Assembly (NCBI GenBank): GCA_006844765.1
Contig: SPJV01000053.1
Coordinates: 1-15,881 of the forward strand
Source of the DNA: Alphaproteobacteria bacterium
GTDB lineage: Bacteria > Pseudomonadota > Alphaproteobacteria > UBA8366 > Aestuariispiraceae
Reading direction: 5' to 3'
Length of the DNA: 15,881 nucleotides
Each line of letters opens with the position of its first letter. The first letter of the stretch is position 1. Positions 1 to 7,565 of this stretch are shown here, one piece after another. The position numbers were made by a program, and so were the translations under genes. The notes under the pieces were generated by a model. It had not been told where the DNA came from, ran no database searches, and saw only the letters and a program-made list of their open reading frames with translations.

Positions 1-1309
1 CCCCGCCGAAGATTAAATCGAAATCCCCGAAAGGATCGAATTCCCCGAAGTAAGACCGCCCGGCGATGATCTTGTTGTAGTCGGACTTGGTCAGCACCTT
101 CGTACCGCAGAGCGTATCCGTGAAACGCTGGTTCAGCAGGAAGGAGAAGATCAGCGCGAAGGTCCGGTTTGCCCAATAGTTCAAAAACCGCATCGCGCCT
201 TTTTCCATGGGATAAACCAGTCTGGTGCCGTTGATGAACTCACCCTTGCCGGTGGCGATGGCGTCATAATATTTGGGAAGCTCTTCCGGTGGCATCGTCA
301 GGTCGGCATCCAGGATCATCAGGACGTCACCACGGGCTTCGTCGAAGCCTTTGCGAACCGCGTCGCCTTTTCCTTTGCCAGGCTGTTTGTGAACCTTGAT
401 GTCCCAAACGCCTTCGTATTTGTCCCGAATGCGCTCGCATTCTTCATAGGTCCCGTCGGAGGAGTTCCCTTCGACATAGAGGATTTCGATATCCTTGGCG
501 AAGCGGGGCAGCCGGGTCACGGCGTCCTCAATATTGCCTTTTTCGTTTCGGCACGGCACCAGAACCGTTGCGGACAGATCACGCCGCTTCGCCTTCTTCA
601 TAGATCGCGCCACGACATAGTGTCGAAGGCAGAGGCGTCGGATGATTGGCAGGGTTCCGATGAAGCGGTTGATCAAGGTGCCGATGCCAAGAAGCTTGCG
701 CGGCACAAGCTGGCGCCACTCCATCTTGATGACATCGAACTCGGTCAAGCGGAGCAGGTTCGCGATGTCATGATGGCCAATATAATTCACTTCCGGCTGG
801 CGCATCTTAAGACCGGTCATCTCCCCGACCCGAAGGGCTGGCTCCCACAGATGGCTGTAATAGGCGATCACGATCCGGGTTTCCGCATGGCAGAGGGTAT
901 GGAGCTGCTCCAGCGTTTTCTGCACATCATCCAGAAAGCCCAACGTGTCGGACAAGACAATAACATCGAAGGGACCGCCCAATTTGCGCGTCAGTCCTTT
1001 GATCCCTTCCGCATCACCCTGGTGAAATTCGAGATTGGGGTGGTTCCGCTGGGCTGTTTCGATCATTTTCTCTGACAGATCGATGCCCACACCGCGCTTC
1101 GGCTTCAGACCGGCGAGCAGAGCCCCTGTCCCGCAACCGATGTCGAGGACGGAGACCCCTTCGGGGATAAGAAAACGCATATAGGCTAAGTCGTCCGCGT
1201 AGAAACCTGAGTTTCGTGCGCGCCAGGAATCCCGATCACCCGCGATCGTGTCGGCGTGTTTCTGGATAGCCGCCTTGCGTTCGGACAATGTTGAATTTGG
1301 CTGCGTCAT
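1..1309 (-). CDS. Bifunctional class I SAM methyltransferase / family 2 glycosyltransferase (C-terminus beyond window)
   Basis: The 436 codons read leftward from ATG 1309 stay open to the window edge, so the C-terminus is missing. Residues about 50-155 form a SAM-dependent methyltransferase: VLDIGCGTG at 54-62 (motif I), GVGIDLS at 73-79, and a motif IV-like DVIVLSDTLGF near 115-125. A linker around 200-240 leads to a GT-A family 2 glycosyltransferase: ATVLVPCRNEKGN at 247-259, a GNSSDGT nucleotide-binding loop at 281-287, metal-binding DAD at 334-336, and DTLCGTKV at 398-405, the pattern of dolichol/polyprenyl-phosphate sugar transferases. The start is supported by AAGGTG about 10 nt upstream. 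The gene lies 56 bp after a flippase-like gene on the same strand, so the two are probably co-transcribed. By family it should move a sugar from a nucleotide donor onto a lipid or glycan acceptor at the inner membrane; the methylated substrate is unknown. The domain calls are firm, the pathway is inferred. Confidence 0.85.
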   Translation of the reverse strand, partial: MTQPNSTLSERKAAIQKHADTIAGDRDSWRARNSGFYADDLAYMRFLIPEGVSVLDIGCGTGALLAGLKPKRGVGIDLSEKMIETAQRNHPNLEFHQGDAEGIKGLTRKLGGPFDVIVLSDTLGFLDDVQKTLEQLHTLCHAETRIVIAYYSHLWEPALRVGEMTGLKMRQPEVNYIGHHDIANLLRLTEFDVIKMEWRQLVPRKLLGIGTLINRFIGTLPIIRRLCLRHYVVARSMKKAKRRDLSATVLVPCRNEKGNIEDAVTRLPRFAKDIEILYVEGNSSDGTYEECERIRDKYEGVWDIKVHKQPGKGKGDAVRKGFDEARGDVLMILDADLTMPPEELPKYYDAIATGKGEFINGTRLVYPMEKGAMRFLNYWANRTFALIFSFLLNQRFTDTLCGTKVLTKSDYNKIIAGRSYFGEFDPFGDFDLIFGG

Positions 1310-1365
1310 GGCAGTGGCACCTTATGGAAAAATCGGCGCTTGGATGGCCCGTCGCGGGCAGGATG

Positions 1366-2391
1366 TCAATGCGTGCTATTGCCGCCATTTTCTTCGGGTT
1401 CGGTTAGACGGGGATCATCGGCCAGATGTCCGGGTTCCTCAGGCAGTGACTTTGCCCCTGAGGTCAGCCACACGATGCCACCGATTAAACCGATTGCAAG
1501 CAGCACGAGGCCAATAAGAATGGAGACCGCCAGCCCGCCATCTCCTTCTAAACCAATTAAGATGAAACCGGCGGTCATTGCCCCTTCCCGTAATCCCCAT
1601 CCGGCAAGGGTTATGGGCGCCATGGAAATGATTAAGGCGGTTGGGACGACAACAAAACACGCGGTAAGACTGGCATCCATTCCAACGCTTTGGGTCAATG
1701 CCCAAGATGCGGTGATCATGATTGCATGCCCTGTCAGTGCGATAATTAACGCAGCAGGGCCTGCACTGAAAGCCTTGAAGGCGTTTTGGAGCTGACTGCA
1801 AAATTCTCGGGCTTCTTTTACAATCCGAAAACGAGTCCATGATGATGGCAGTTGTGCCATCGCGAATAGCACTATTACCGCGGAGATTCCCCCGCCGATC
1901 AAAACGCCGACAGCGACCTTGGCTGTTATGTCCTGAGCCGATGTATAAAAAATGGGATAAGAGCCTAATGCGATCAGGAGCAGCGCCAGGAGGCCGATGA
2001 AGCGGTCGACAAGAACGCCCGTGGCCGCAGCGCGTAAAGGGATGCCAATGTTGCGGGCACGAAAAATCCGCAAGGCATCTCCTCCGATAACGGACGGCAG
2101 TGCTTGGTTGAAGAACATGCTTTCCAAATAGAAGCGCGCGGCTTTGGGAAATATAAGAGTTGGGCCCATCAGGCGGGAAATGCGTGTCCACCGATAGCTG
2201 TTCAATGTGACTTGAAGGGCGATCAAAGCGAAGGCCAGGGCGACCCATGCCAACTCTGCACCAGCGATCCGCTTGCCGACAGTTTCAAAGTCAGTCTTTG
2301 CCGCAATCACCCATAAAATAAGTCCTGTGACGGCAAGTTTTAGGACGACACCGCCCCAGCGTTTCATACGTTGAGAGTTTGCACTGGTCAT
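1366..2391 (-). CDS. Flippase-like membrane protein, lysylphosphatidylglycerol synthase TM-region family (UPF0104/YbhN-like)
   Basis: This is a 341-aa integral membrane protein of the PF03706 type. Hydrophobic segments are visible near residues 14-31, 46-63, 122-148, 158-180, 212-233, 240-260 and 288-310. Family motifs are FFNQALPSVIGGDALR at 93-108, DRFIG at 129-133 and an APITLAGWGLREG stretch at 258-270. It lacks the soluble aminoacyl-transferase domain of MprF, as single-module members do. These proteins act in the inner membrane and are thought to move or modify lipids, including hopanoid or lipid-linked glycan intermediates; no substrate can be read here. The next gene downstream is a polyprenyl-phosphate-type glycosyltransferase fusion, which fits a lipid-carrier role. 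No clear Shine-Dalgarno sequence precedes ATG 2391. Met9 is an alternative start but is no better supported. The charged, glutamate-rich tail (316-341) is probably cytoplasmic. Confidence 0.85.
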   Translation of the reverse strand: MTSANSQRMKRWGGVVLKLAVTGLILWVIAAKTDFETVGKRIAGAELAWVALAFALIALQVTLNSYRWTRISRLMGPTLIFPKAARFYLESMFFNQALPSVIGGDALRIFRARNIGIPLRAAATGVLVDRFIGLLALLLIALGSYPIFYTSAQDITAKVAVGVLIGGGISAVIVLFAMAQLPSSWTRFRIVKEAREFCSQLQNAFKAFSAGPAALIIALTGHAIMITASWALTQSVGMDASLTACFVVVPTALIISMAPITLAGWGLREGAMTAGFILIGLEGDGGLAVSILIGLVLLAIGLIGGIVWLTSGAKSLPEEPGHLADDPRLTEPEENGGNSTH

Positions 2392-2402
2392 GCCGGTTTC
2401 GG

Positions 2403-2414
2403 AACCTGCAGGTT
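2403..2414. repeat. 12-bp perfect palindrome upstream of the flippase-like gene
   Basis: AACCTGCAGGTT is a perfect palindrome ending 12 bp before the start codon at 2391. It could be an operator or a chance site; nothing else in the 171-bp gap (2392-2562) was recognisable as a promoter. Function is not shown. Confidence 0.25.
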
Positions 2415-2562
2415 TTCTTTAACACGGCTCTAAGATACGGACCGTCTCTATTCAGCCGTCACTCGGGAGGCTGGTGAATACCTGTCCTTTTGTGTGATGG
2501 CAATAAGCGAAAGCGCTACTGCACGAATACAGCTTGGCCAATACCGTCAAAAAATCATCAAG

Positions 2563-2751
2563 CTAGGCGAATTGATTTACGATCTGCCCACGTCCGGATG
2601 AATTCAGAGGCTGAGCTCCGGTATCCGCCACTTGGTCAATAAGGCCGACGATCGCGCGATCAGCTTCGGCCGCTTGTTTTATCGCTGAAATAGCGACTTC
2701 CTGCCTGAAATTCGCTTGGTTGACGGCCAAGCTTGTCGGGATATCTGCCAT
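2563..2751 (-). CDS. Small YjfB-like putative motility protein
   Basis: This 62-aa acidic, helix-prone protein starts MADIPTSLAVNQANF and ends GRGQIVNQFA. The layout matches the YjfB 'putative motility protein' family (PF14070 type): a short N-terminal helix with a QAN/Q motif, a QEVAISAIKQAAEAD helix near residues 15-29, and a C-terminal GRG/GxxID-like end. Family members are typically 55-65 aa and sit near flagellar or chemotaxis genes in some genomes, but their molecular role is unknown. A longer reading to 2859 exists. ATG 2751 is preferred because AAAGG lies 7 nt upstream and the extra residues are cysteine- and arginine-rich and unlike the family. No flagellar gene is in the window. Two inverted repeats precede the start, so a short structured leader is possible. 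The family call is from pattern recognition and should be checked by profile search. Confidence 0.7.
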   Translation of the reverse strand: MADIPTSLAVNQANFRQEVAISAIKQAAEADRAIVGLIDQVADTGAQPLNSSGRGQIVNQFA

Positions 2752-2770
2752 GTCCCCGCCTTTCATTCTC

Positions 2771-2787
2771 CGATGCATTCTGCATCG
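2771..2787 (-). repeat. Inverted repeat just upstream of the YjfB-like gene's RBS
   Basis: CGATGCA-TTC-TGCATCG is a perfect 7-bp inverted repeat with a 3-nt centre, 19 bp before the start codon at 2751. In the mRNA it would form a compact hairpin immediately 5' of the AAAGG ribosome site. It could also be an operator. There is no T-run, so it is not an intrinsic terminator for the cyclophilin gene upstream. Confidence 0.4.
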
Positions 2788-2794
2788 TTTTAAA

Positions 2795-2807
2795 GCTCCA
2801 ATGGAGC
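2795..2807 (-). repeat. Second inverted repeat upstream of the YjfB-like gene
   Basis: GCTCCA-A-TGGAGC is a perfect 6-bp inverted repeat with a 1-bp centre, 7 bp from the repeat at 2771-2787. Its core TCCAATGGA recurs at 2902-2910, close to the stop codon of the cyclophilin gene. A repeated dyad of this kind could be a regulator site; function is inferred only. Confidence 0.3.
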
Positions 2808-2919
2808 GATAGTTTCCAGTCCATTTCTTTGATGCCAAGCAAATTGCTGACACCAACATAGAAAATCGAGCTTCTGCACGACTTCAGAAACTATACCCTA
2901 GTCCAATGGAAAAAGCGAA

Positions 2920-3480
2920 TCAATCCGCGTCTGCGGCGACGACGAGGCTGACAATGTGATCCGGATCATCAACCGCACCGGAGCGACCTACGCCTTTTTT
3001 GATGCCGTCAACCAAGTCCATGCCTTCTACAACATTACCCCAGACAGTATATTCGCCGTTGAGGAAGCCCGCGTCATCAAAGCAGATGAACCACTGGCTG
3101 TTTGCGGAATTCGGGTCTTGAGTGCGGGCCATGCCGATGGTGCCTCGTACGAAGGGCTCGTTTGTAAATTCGCCATCAATGTCCGGGTAGGAAGATCCAC
3201 CTCGGCCTGTTCCCGTTGGGTCGCCGGTCTGCGCCATAAATCCGTCGATGACGCGGTGGAAGACGACGCCATTGTAAAACCCTTCTCGGGTCAGCATCTT
3301 GATCCGTTCCACATGTCCAGGCGCAAGGTCAGGGCGCATTTCGATCACTACGCGACCGGATTCCAGCTCCAGATAAAGCGTGTTTTCCAGATCTGCCCCG
3401 CTTGCACCGACTGCCGTTGACAGCGTCAAACCGGCGGTGAGGAATAGTTTGCGGAGGATGGATGAAGTATCGAAACGCAT
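2920..3480 (-). CDS. Periplasmic cyclophilin-type peptidyl-prolyl cis-trans isomerase
   Basis: This is a 186-aa protein with an N-terminal signal peptide (basic RK at 10-11, hydrophobic core about 12-26, likely cleavage near ASGA at 26-29) and a single cyclophilin domain from about 32 to 183. Catalytic and binding residues are in place: FHRVIDGF at 74-81 with the catalytic Arg76, Gln84 in AQTGDPTGTG, the ANSQWFI strand at 126-132, and Trp147 in NGEYTVWG. It should isomerise X-Pro bonds in exported proteins in the periplasm. The reading frame stays open upstream to 3714, but ATG 3480 is chosen because AAGGA lies 10 nt before it and the signal peptide begins there. It is divergent from the receiver gene at 3745 and is followed after 168 bp by the YjfB-like gene on the same strand. 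Confidence 0.92.
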   Translation of the reverse strand: MRFDTSSILRKLFLTAGLTLSTAVGASGADLENTLYLELESGRVVIEMRPDLAPGHVERIKMLTREGFYNGVVFHRVIDGFMAQTGDPTGTGRGGSSYPDIDGEFTNEPFVRGTIGMARTQDPNSANSQWFICFDDAGFLNGEYTVWGNVVEGMDLVDGIKKGVGRSGAVDDPDHIVSLVVAADAD

Positions 3481-3714
3481 GGCGCTGGTGTCCTTCCTGA
3501 CATCAAGTCTTATTCTTTGGTTGCTTCTGATAACGCACCCGGCGCGGCGGGTAAAGTGATCGGTAAGCAGGTGGGTAGGAACGGGACCTTGCTCGTCCAA
3601 GGGCTCTTCATATTCCTTCATTCCGCCATCAATAAAGCTGCCATTATCTGCTATACGATCTCGGTGGAAAAAAATGCCTGCATAATCTTGCATACAATCA
3701 AAGTGCCATTGCAC

Positions 3715-3740
3715 CTAGTCGTGTGAACTGTCACGATTAG
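3715..3740 (+). repeat. Inverted repeat abutting the receiver gene's start
   Basis: CTAGTCGTG (3715-3723) and CACGATTAG (3732-3740) form an 8-of-9 inverted repeat around an 8-nt centre, ending 4 nt before ATG 3745. No good Shine-Dalgarno sequence is visible there. The element could be a translation-controlling hairpin, or an operator in the 264-bp divergent gap with the cyclophilin gene. I saw no convincing -35/-10 pair in that gap. Confidence 0.4.
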
Positions 3741-3744
3741 GCTC

Positions 3745-4707
3745 ATGGCTATCTCTGAAACAAATGCTCAGAATGCGCGGCGTTCTGTTAATATCGTGTT
3801 TGGTGAACCAGATGCCGGGTTACGCGCTGCCTTGCGGAATGCGCTGACCCGCGTCGGCTTCGGTGGTGTGCGTGATTATGACAAGATGGCGCCGCTGAAA
3901 GAGGCCGTGACCAAGACGGAACTCGATTTGCTTGTCCTGGATGCCAATATGGATGGCGTCATGGCGGATGAGTTGATCCAGGATATTCGCTATGGGCGGT
4001 TAGGGTTTAACCCCTTCATCCCAGTGATTTTAACAATGTGGGAACCGACTGCTGATTTGGTGCGCCGCATTGCGTCCAGCGGGACTGATGATTTGTTGGT
4101 GAAGCCCATCAGCCCGGCGCAGCTTTTCGACCGCATCAAGGTGTTAACGACCAATCGAAAACCTTTTGTCGTGACGTCGGACTATATTGGTCCGGATCGG
4201 CGCAAAGACGTTGCCAGAGGTAGCGAGATCAAATCGATTGAGGTTCCAAATACGCTCCGTGCCAAAGTCCGGGGAGAGGGCAACGATAAAGCGCGGATGA
4301 AGCAATTGATCGTCCAGGCGAATATAGAAATCAATGATATGAAACTGAAGCGCAATGCGTTTCAGATTGCCTTCCTGGTTGGTCTCATTCTGCCGGAATT
4401 TGCGCGCGGCGTGGTTACGCCATCGCTGGCGGATGGTGTACAACGTTTGCTCTCGGTTGCTGAGGACACTGGCGAACGCATGCGCGGTACCAATTATGAG
4501 CATGTTTCGGAACTGTGTGATTCGATTATTGGCGTTGCCAATTCCCTGAGCGAGACGTTGGAGAATCCTGGCCGTAAGGATATTGATCTGCTCAAGCCGC
4601 TCTCTGATGCGGTCTTACTTGGCTTCAATCCTGGATCGAATGCCGAGGCTTTGACCGGTCAGATTTCCAGTGCGATCACAACATATAAGAAACGTACGAA
4701 AAACTGA
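3745..4707 (+). CDS. CheY-like response regulator with uncharacterised helical C-terminal domain
   Basis: This is a 320-aa protein. Residues about 15-135 form a receiver domain: acidic pocket residues in GEPD (20-23), phospho-acceptor Asp66 in LLVLDANMDG, Thr97 in VILTMW and Lys120 in LVKPIS. A linker with FVVTSDYIGPDRRKD (141-155) follows, a motif I associate with alphaproteobacterial receiver proteins. Residues about 175-320 look mostly alpha-helical, with no recognisable helix-turn-helix, GGDEF, EAL, kinase or PilZ domain. The output is therefore probably protein-protein interaction rather than direct DNA binding. No histidine kinase is nearby, so it is an orphan here. It has only a weak ribosome site (TAGG very close to ATG), and a 26-bp inverted repeat ends just before the start. 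It converges on pyrC with 21 bp between stop codons and no visible terminator. The receiver call is firm; the pathway is unknown. Confidence 0.85.
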   Translation: MAISETNAQNARRSVNIVFGEPDAGLRAALRNALTRVGFGGVRDYDKMAPLKEAVTKTELDLLVLDANMDGVMADELIQDIRYGRLGFNPFIPVILTMWEPTADLVRRIASSGTDDLLVKPISPAQLFDRIKVLTTNRKPFVVTSDYIGPDRRKDVARGSEIKSIEVPNTLRAKVRGEGNDKARMKQLIVQANIEINDMKLKRNAFQIAFLVGLILPEFARGVVTPSLADGVQRLLSVAEDTGERMRGTNYEHVSELCDSIIGVANSLSETLENPGRKDIDLLKPLSDAVLLGFNPGSNAEALTGQISSAITTYKKRTKN

Positions 4708-4728
4708 GTCCTGCCGAAGTCTCTGTGA

Positions 4729-5775
4729 CTATCCGACGACGTCCACGCTCCAGCGCAGCATTTGTCCGCTTCTGAAAGGAAGGACCGTATTCCCGTCCGG
4801 CAGATCAAGCGGGCCTGGCGTCTCCGTTGGTTCTCGCGTCAGCCTGACACGTGTTTCATTCGGCGGCAGGCGATAAAACGCTGGGCCGTTCAGGCTGGCA
4901 AAACGCTCGAAATGCTCTAAAGCGGCATCTTCTTCGAAAGCTTCGAGATAGAGTTCCAAGGCTGTTGGCGCATTGAAAATACCGGCGCAGCCACATTCAC
5001 TTTCCTTGTCCTTAACCGCATGCGGTGCGGTATCAGTGCCCAGGAAAAAGCGTGGGTGACCGCTGACCGCTGCCTCTCTAACTGCCAATCGGTGTTGCTC
5101 CCGCTTTGCGATGGGAAGGCAGTAAAGATGCGGGCGAATGCCTCCACGGAACAAATCGCTACGATTGATTAGCATGTGATGGGGGGTGATCGTCGCGGCC
5201 AGATTGTCTCCTGCAGATCTTACGAAGTTTGCGGATTCTGCCGTCGTAATATGTTCCAGCACGACGCGTAGGTCGGGAATCCGCTCCAATAGCGGCTTCA
5301 GGACTCGCTCGATAAACACAGCCTCGCGGTCGAAGATATCAATATCTGGATCGGTAACCTCCCCATGAACCAGAAGAGGCATGCCGATCTCCGCCATTTG
5401 CCTAAGCACCGGCTCGACCCGCGTCAAATCCGTTACGCCATGCGCCGAGTTCGTGGTTGCGTGGGCTGGGTACAGCTTAACAGCGGTGAGTATGCCGGTT
5501 TCATGTCCTGCAGCAATATTGTCGGGATCCGTGCCATCGGTCAGATAGGCGGTCATGAGCGGGGTGAAATCAAGATCATCCGGCAGGCAGTCCATAAGGC
5601 GCGCACGATAGGCCTCAGCATCATCTGTGGTGACGACTGGCGGGACCAGATTCGGCATGACAATGGCACGGGCAAACTGACGTGCTGTTGCCGGAAGAAC
5701 CGCTTTCATAACGGCGCCATCCCGAAAATGCACATGCCAGTCATCCGGGCGTCTGATTTCTAGCCTGTCGGTCAT
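4729..5775 (-). CDS. pyrC: Dihydroorotase, class II (PyrC)
   Basis: This 348-aa protein has the usual length of the E. coli PyrC type. It catalyses reversible cyclisation of N-carbamoyl-aspartate to dihydroorotate, the third step of pyrimidine synthesis, in the cytoplasm. Zinc-site residues are visible: His14 and His16 in DWHVHFRDG, carboxylated Lys100 in AVKLYPAHATTNS, His137 in LLVHGEV, His175 in LEHITT and Asp248 in GTDTAPH. Arg18 and Asn42 (MPNLVPP) are expected substrate contacts. CGCAGIFNAP at 261-270 is also typical. Its ATG overlaps the asnB stop codon by 4 bp (ATGA), and a GGAGG 5 nt upstream lies within asnB. It is the last gene of the minus-strand operon. All catalytic residues are intact, so it should be active. 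Confidence 0.97.
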   Translation of the reverse strand: MTDRLEIRRPDDWHVHFRDGAVMKAVLPATARQFARAIVMPNLVPPVVTTDDAEAYRARLMDCLPDDLDFTPLMTAYLTDGTDPDNIAAGHETGILTAVKLYPAHATTNSAHGVTDLTRVEPVLRQMAEIGMPLLVHGEVTDPDIDIFDREAVFIERVLKPLLERIPDLRVVLEHITTAESANFVRSAGDNLAATITPHHMLINRSDLFRGGIRPHLYCLPIAKREQHRLAVREAAVSGHPRFFLGTDTAPHAVKDKESECGCAGIFNAPTALELYLEAFEEDAALEHFERFASLNGPAFYRLPPNETRVRLTREPTETPGPLDLPDGNTVLPFRSGQMLRWSVDVVG

Positions 5776-7541
5776 GCAGCCTCCAATGCCTCTTCAATTG
5801 TTGCGCTTGTGGTGTCCTGTCGTTCGATGGCGCCCCGATACCATAAGGCATAGAATAACAAGGTCCAGGCGGCAAAGCCTTCCCGTTTCCCCTCAGCACG
5901 TTGGAACAATTTGCGGACCTTGTCCGGGTGCGCGATCTCTTCGATCGCGGGTTGTCTGGCCATCAATTCTCCCAATGCCGCACCACGGGAGGATATCCAT
6001 TCGCTAACCGGGACAGTGAAGCCGCGCTTGCGGCTGAATGCCTCCGCTTCCGGCATACGGCCATCCAGCCATTTCCGAAGCAGCCATTTCCCGCGTCTAT
6101 CTTGGATTTTCATGCGGTCCGGCAGTCGGAAACTTGCTTCTGCAACGACGGGGTCCAGGAAAGGTGTGCGGCCTTCCACACCATGGGCCATGAGGCATCG
6201 ATCAAGCTTGTTAAGCAGATCATGGGCTAGCCAGTCTCCGCAATCGACAGCCTGCGCGGTCTGCAGGGGGCTGCGTCCGGCGCTTTCCGCCATGGCCTCG
6301 TCACCGCGGATCGCATCGCGCCAACCGCTCAGGTCGTTGCGCAGGACATCAACCTTATCAAAGGCTCCGCGATGGCGGATTGTCCGGCCCCCCATCCACC
6401 AGGGGCGTAATGTTGATCTGTAACGACCATAGCCGGCCATCAGCTCATCGCCGCCTTCGCCGCACAGTACAACTTTCAAGTCCTGCGCCGCGCGCTCAGC
6501 CAGTTTCCAGGTCGGCAGGATCGCATAGTCCGCTGCCGGATCATCCATCGCCTTGGCGATCGCAGGTAATGTCTTCCAGAAATCTTCCTCTCGAAAGTCA
6601 ATTTCCACATGCTCTGCACCGACCAATTTGGCCAGTTTCTGTGCGTGGCCCCGTTCGTCATGCACGCCACTATTGGAGAAACCTGCCGTGAAGGCCGCAA
6701 TTGGTGTGTCATTCAGCTCTGCCATCGCGCTTAAGAGCGCGCTGGAATCGATCCCGCCGGAAAGGAATAAACCATAAGGAACGTCTGAACGCTGATGGAT
6801 ATCGACACTGTTGAGGATCGCGTGATCCAGGCGGCTAAGTGCCTCTTCCTCGCTGATCGATTCAGGCGCCCCTTCCGGCAAGGCAGGCAGACGGCGCCGG
6901 TCGACGATCCGGCCATTTCGAACTTCAATCGTCTCGCCTGGCAGCAGACGGTTGATCCCCTGATAGATCGTCTTGGCTCCGCAGGTGAATTGGAGTTGGA
7001 GCAGTTGGTCACGGCTGTTCTCTGTGATGCGGGGAGATACAAACCCAACATCTATCAGCGCTGCCGGCTCTGAGGCGAAGGCGAAGCCTGCTTCTGTTTC
7101 CGTGTAGTAGAGCGGTTTGATCCCAAACGGGTCGCGGGACAGAACCAGGCGCCCGCCTTCTGCCGGATCATGGATGGCGATGGCATACATCCCGCGAAGA
7201 TGGCGCGCATAATCCAGGCCATGTTGGCGGTAGACATACAACGCCGTTTCGCAATCTGATGCGGTTTTGAACGGGCTGCCGGAGAGTTCTTCGCGCAGTT
7301 CAAGGTAGTTGTAGATTTCTCCATTCGCGACAAGGGCCGCACCGCCTGGTTCATAGAGAGGTTGATCGCCGGTCGTCAGGTCGATGATGGCCAAACGGGT
7401 TTGGATCATCGCGACATTGCCGGCGATGTGCCGGCCACTGCCATCCGGGCCTCGATGTGCCAGGGCGCTCAAAAACTTGTCGAGAACCTCTGCTTCTGGC
7501 GCCCGACCGTCTCGGGTCATAAGACCGGCAATTCCGCACAT
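5772..7541 (-). CDS. asnB: Asparagine synthetase, glutamine-hydrolysing (AsnB family)
   Basis: This is a 589-aa, two-domain enzyme. Cys2 directly after the initiator Met is the nucleophile of the class II glutaminase domain, which fixes the start; HRGPDGSG (29-36), RLAIIDL (49-55), NGEIYNY (73-79) and SDCETA (95-100) belong to the same domain. The synthetase domain begins near residue 230 and has the ATP-pyrophosphatase loop SGGIDSS at 261-267; a LCGEGGDEL segment follows later. By family it makes asparagine from aspartate, glutamine and ATP. Because it follows three glycosyltransferases in the same operon, amidation of a sugar acid in the surface glycan is an alternative; AsnB-like proteins occur in some O-antigen loci. 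An AAGGA lies 11 nt before the start. A 15-bp tandem repeat fills part of the gap upstream, and pyrC follows with an ATGA overlap. Confidence 0.93.
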   Translation of the reverse strand: MCGIAGLMTRDGRAPEAEVLDKFLSALAHRGPDGSGRHIAGNVAMIQTRLAIIDLTTGDQPLYEPGGAALVANGEIYNYLELREELSGSPFKTASDCETALYVYRQHGLDYARHLRGMYAIAIHDPAEGGRLVLSRDPFGIKPLYYTETEAGFAFASEPAALIDVGFVSPRITENSRDQLLQLQFTCGAKTIYQGINRLLPGETIEVRNGRIVDRRRLPALPEGAPESISEEEALSRLDHAILNSVDIHQRSDVPYGLFLSGGIDSSALLSAMAELNDTPIAAFTAGFSNSGVHDERGHAQKLAKLVGAEHVEIDFREEDFWKTLPAIAKAMDDPAADYAILPTWKLAERAAQDLKVVLCGEGGDELMAGYGRYRSTLRPWWMGGRTIRHRGAFDKVDVLRNDLSGWRDAIRGDEAMAESAGRSPLQTAQAVDCGDWLAHDLLNKLDRCLMAHGVEGRTPFLDPVVAEASFRLPDRMKIQDRRGKWLLRKWLDGRMPEAEAFSRKRGFTVPVSEWISSRGAALGELMARQPAIEEIAHPDKVRKLFQRAEGKREGFAAWTLLFYALWYRGAIERQDTTSATIEEALEAA

Positions 7542-7565
7542 TAACTGACTGTTCCTTTAAAGATT

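Noticed and set aside
389..1075. 228-aa plus-strand open frame over the methyltransferase-glycosyltransferase gene
   Set aside because: The minus strand carries methyltransferase and GT2 motifs in order over the same span; the plus frame has none.
2752..2859. N-terminal extension of the YjfB-like gene up to 2859
   Set aside because: The extra 36 residues are unlike the family and cover the inverted repeats; AAAGG at the right distance supports 2751.
2811..2860. Sigma-54 promoter upstream of the YjfB-like gene, looked for because of the motility link
   Set aside because: A TTGG...TTGC arrangement is present on the minus strand, but the GG-to-GC spacing is 12 rather than 10, which does not fit.
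3481..3714. N-terminal extension of the cyclophilin gene up to 3714
   Set aside because: A signal peptide and a good ribosome site place the start at 3480; the extension would hide the signal peptide inside the protein.
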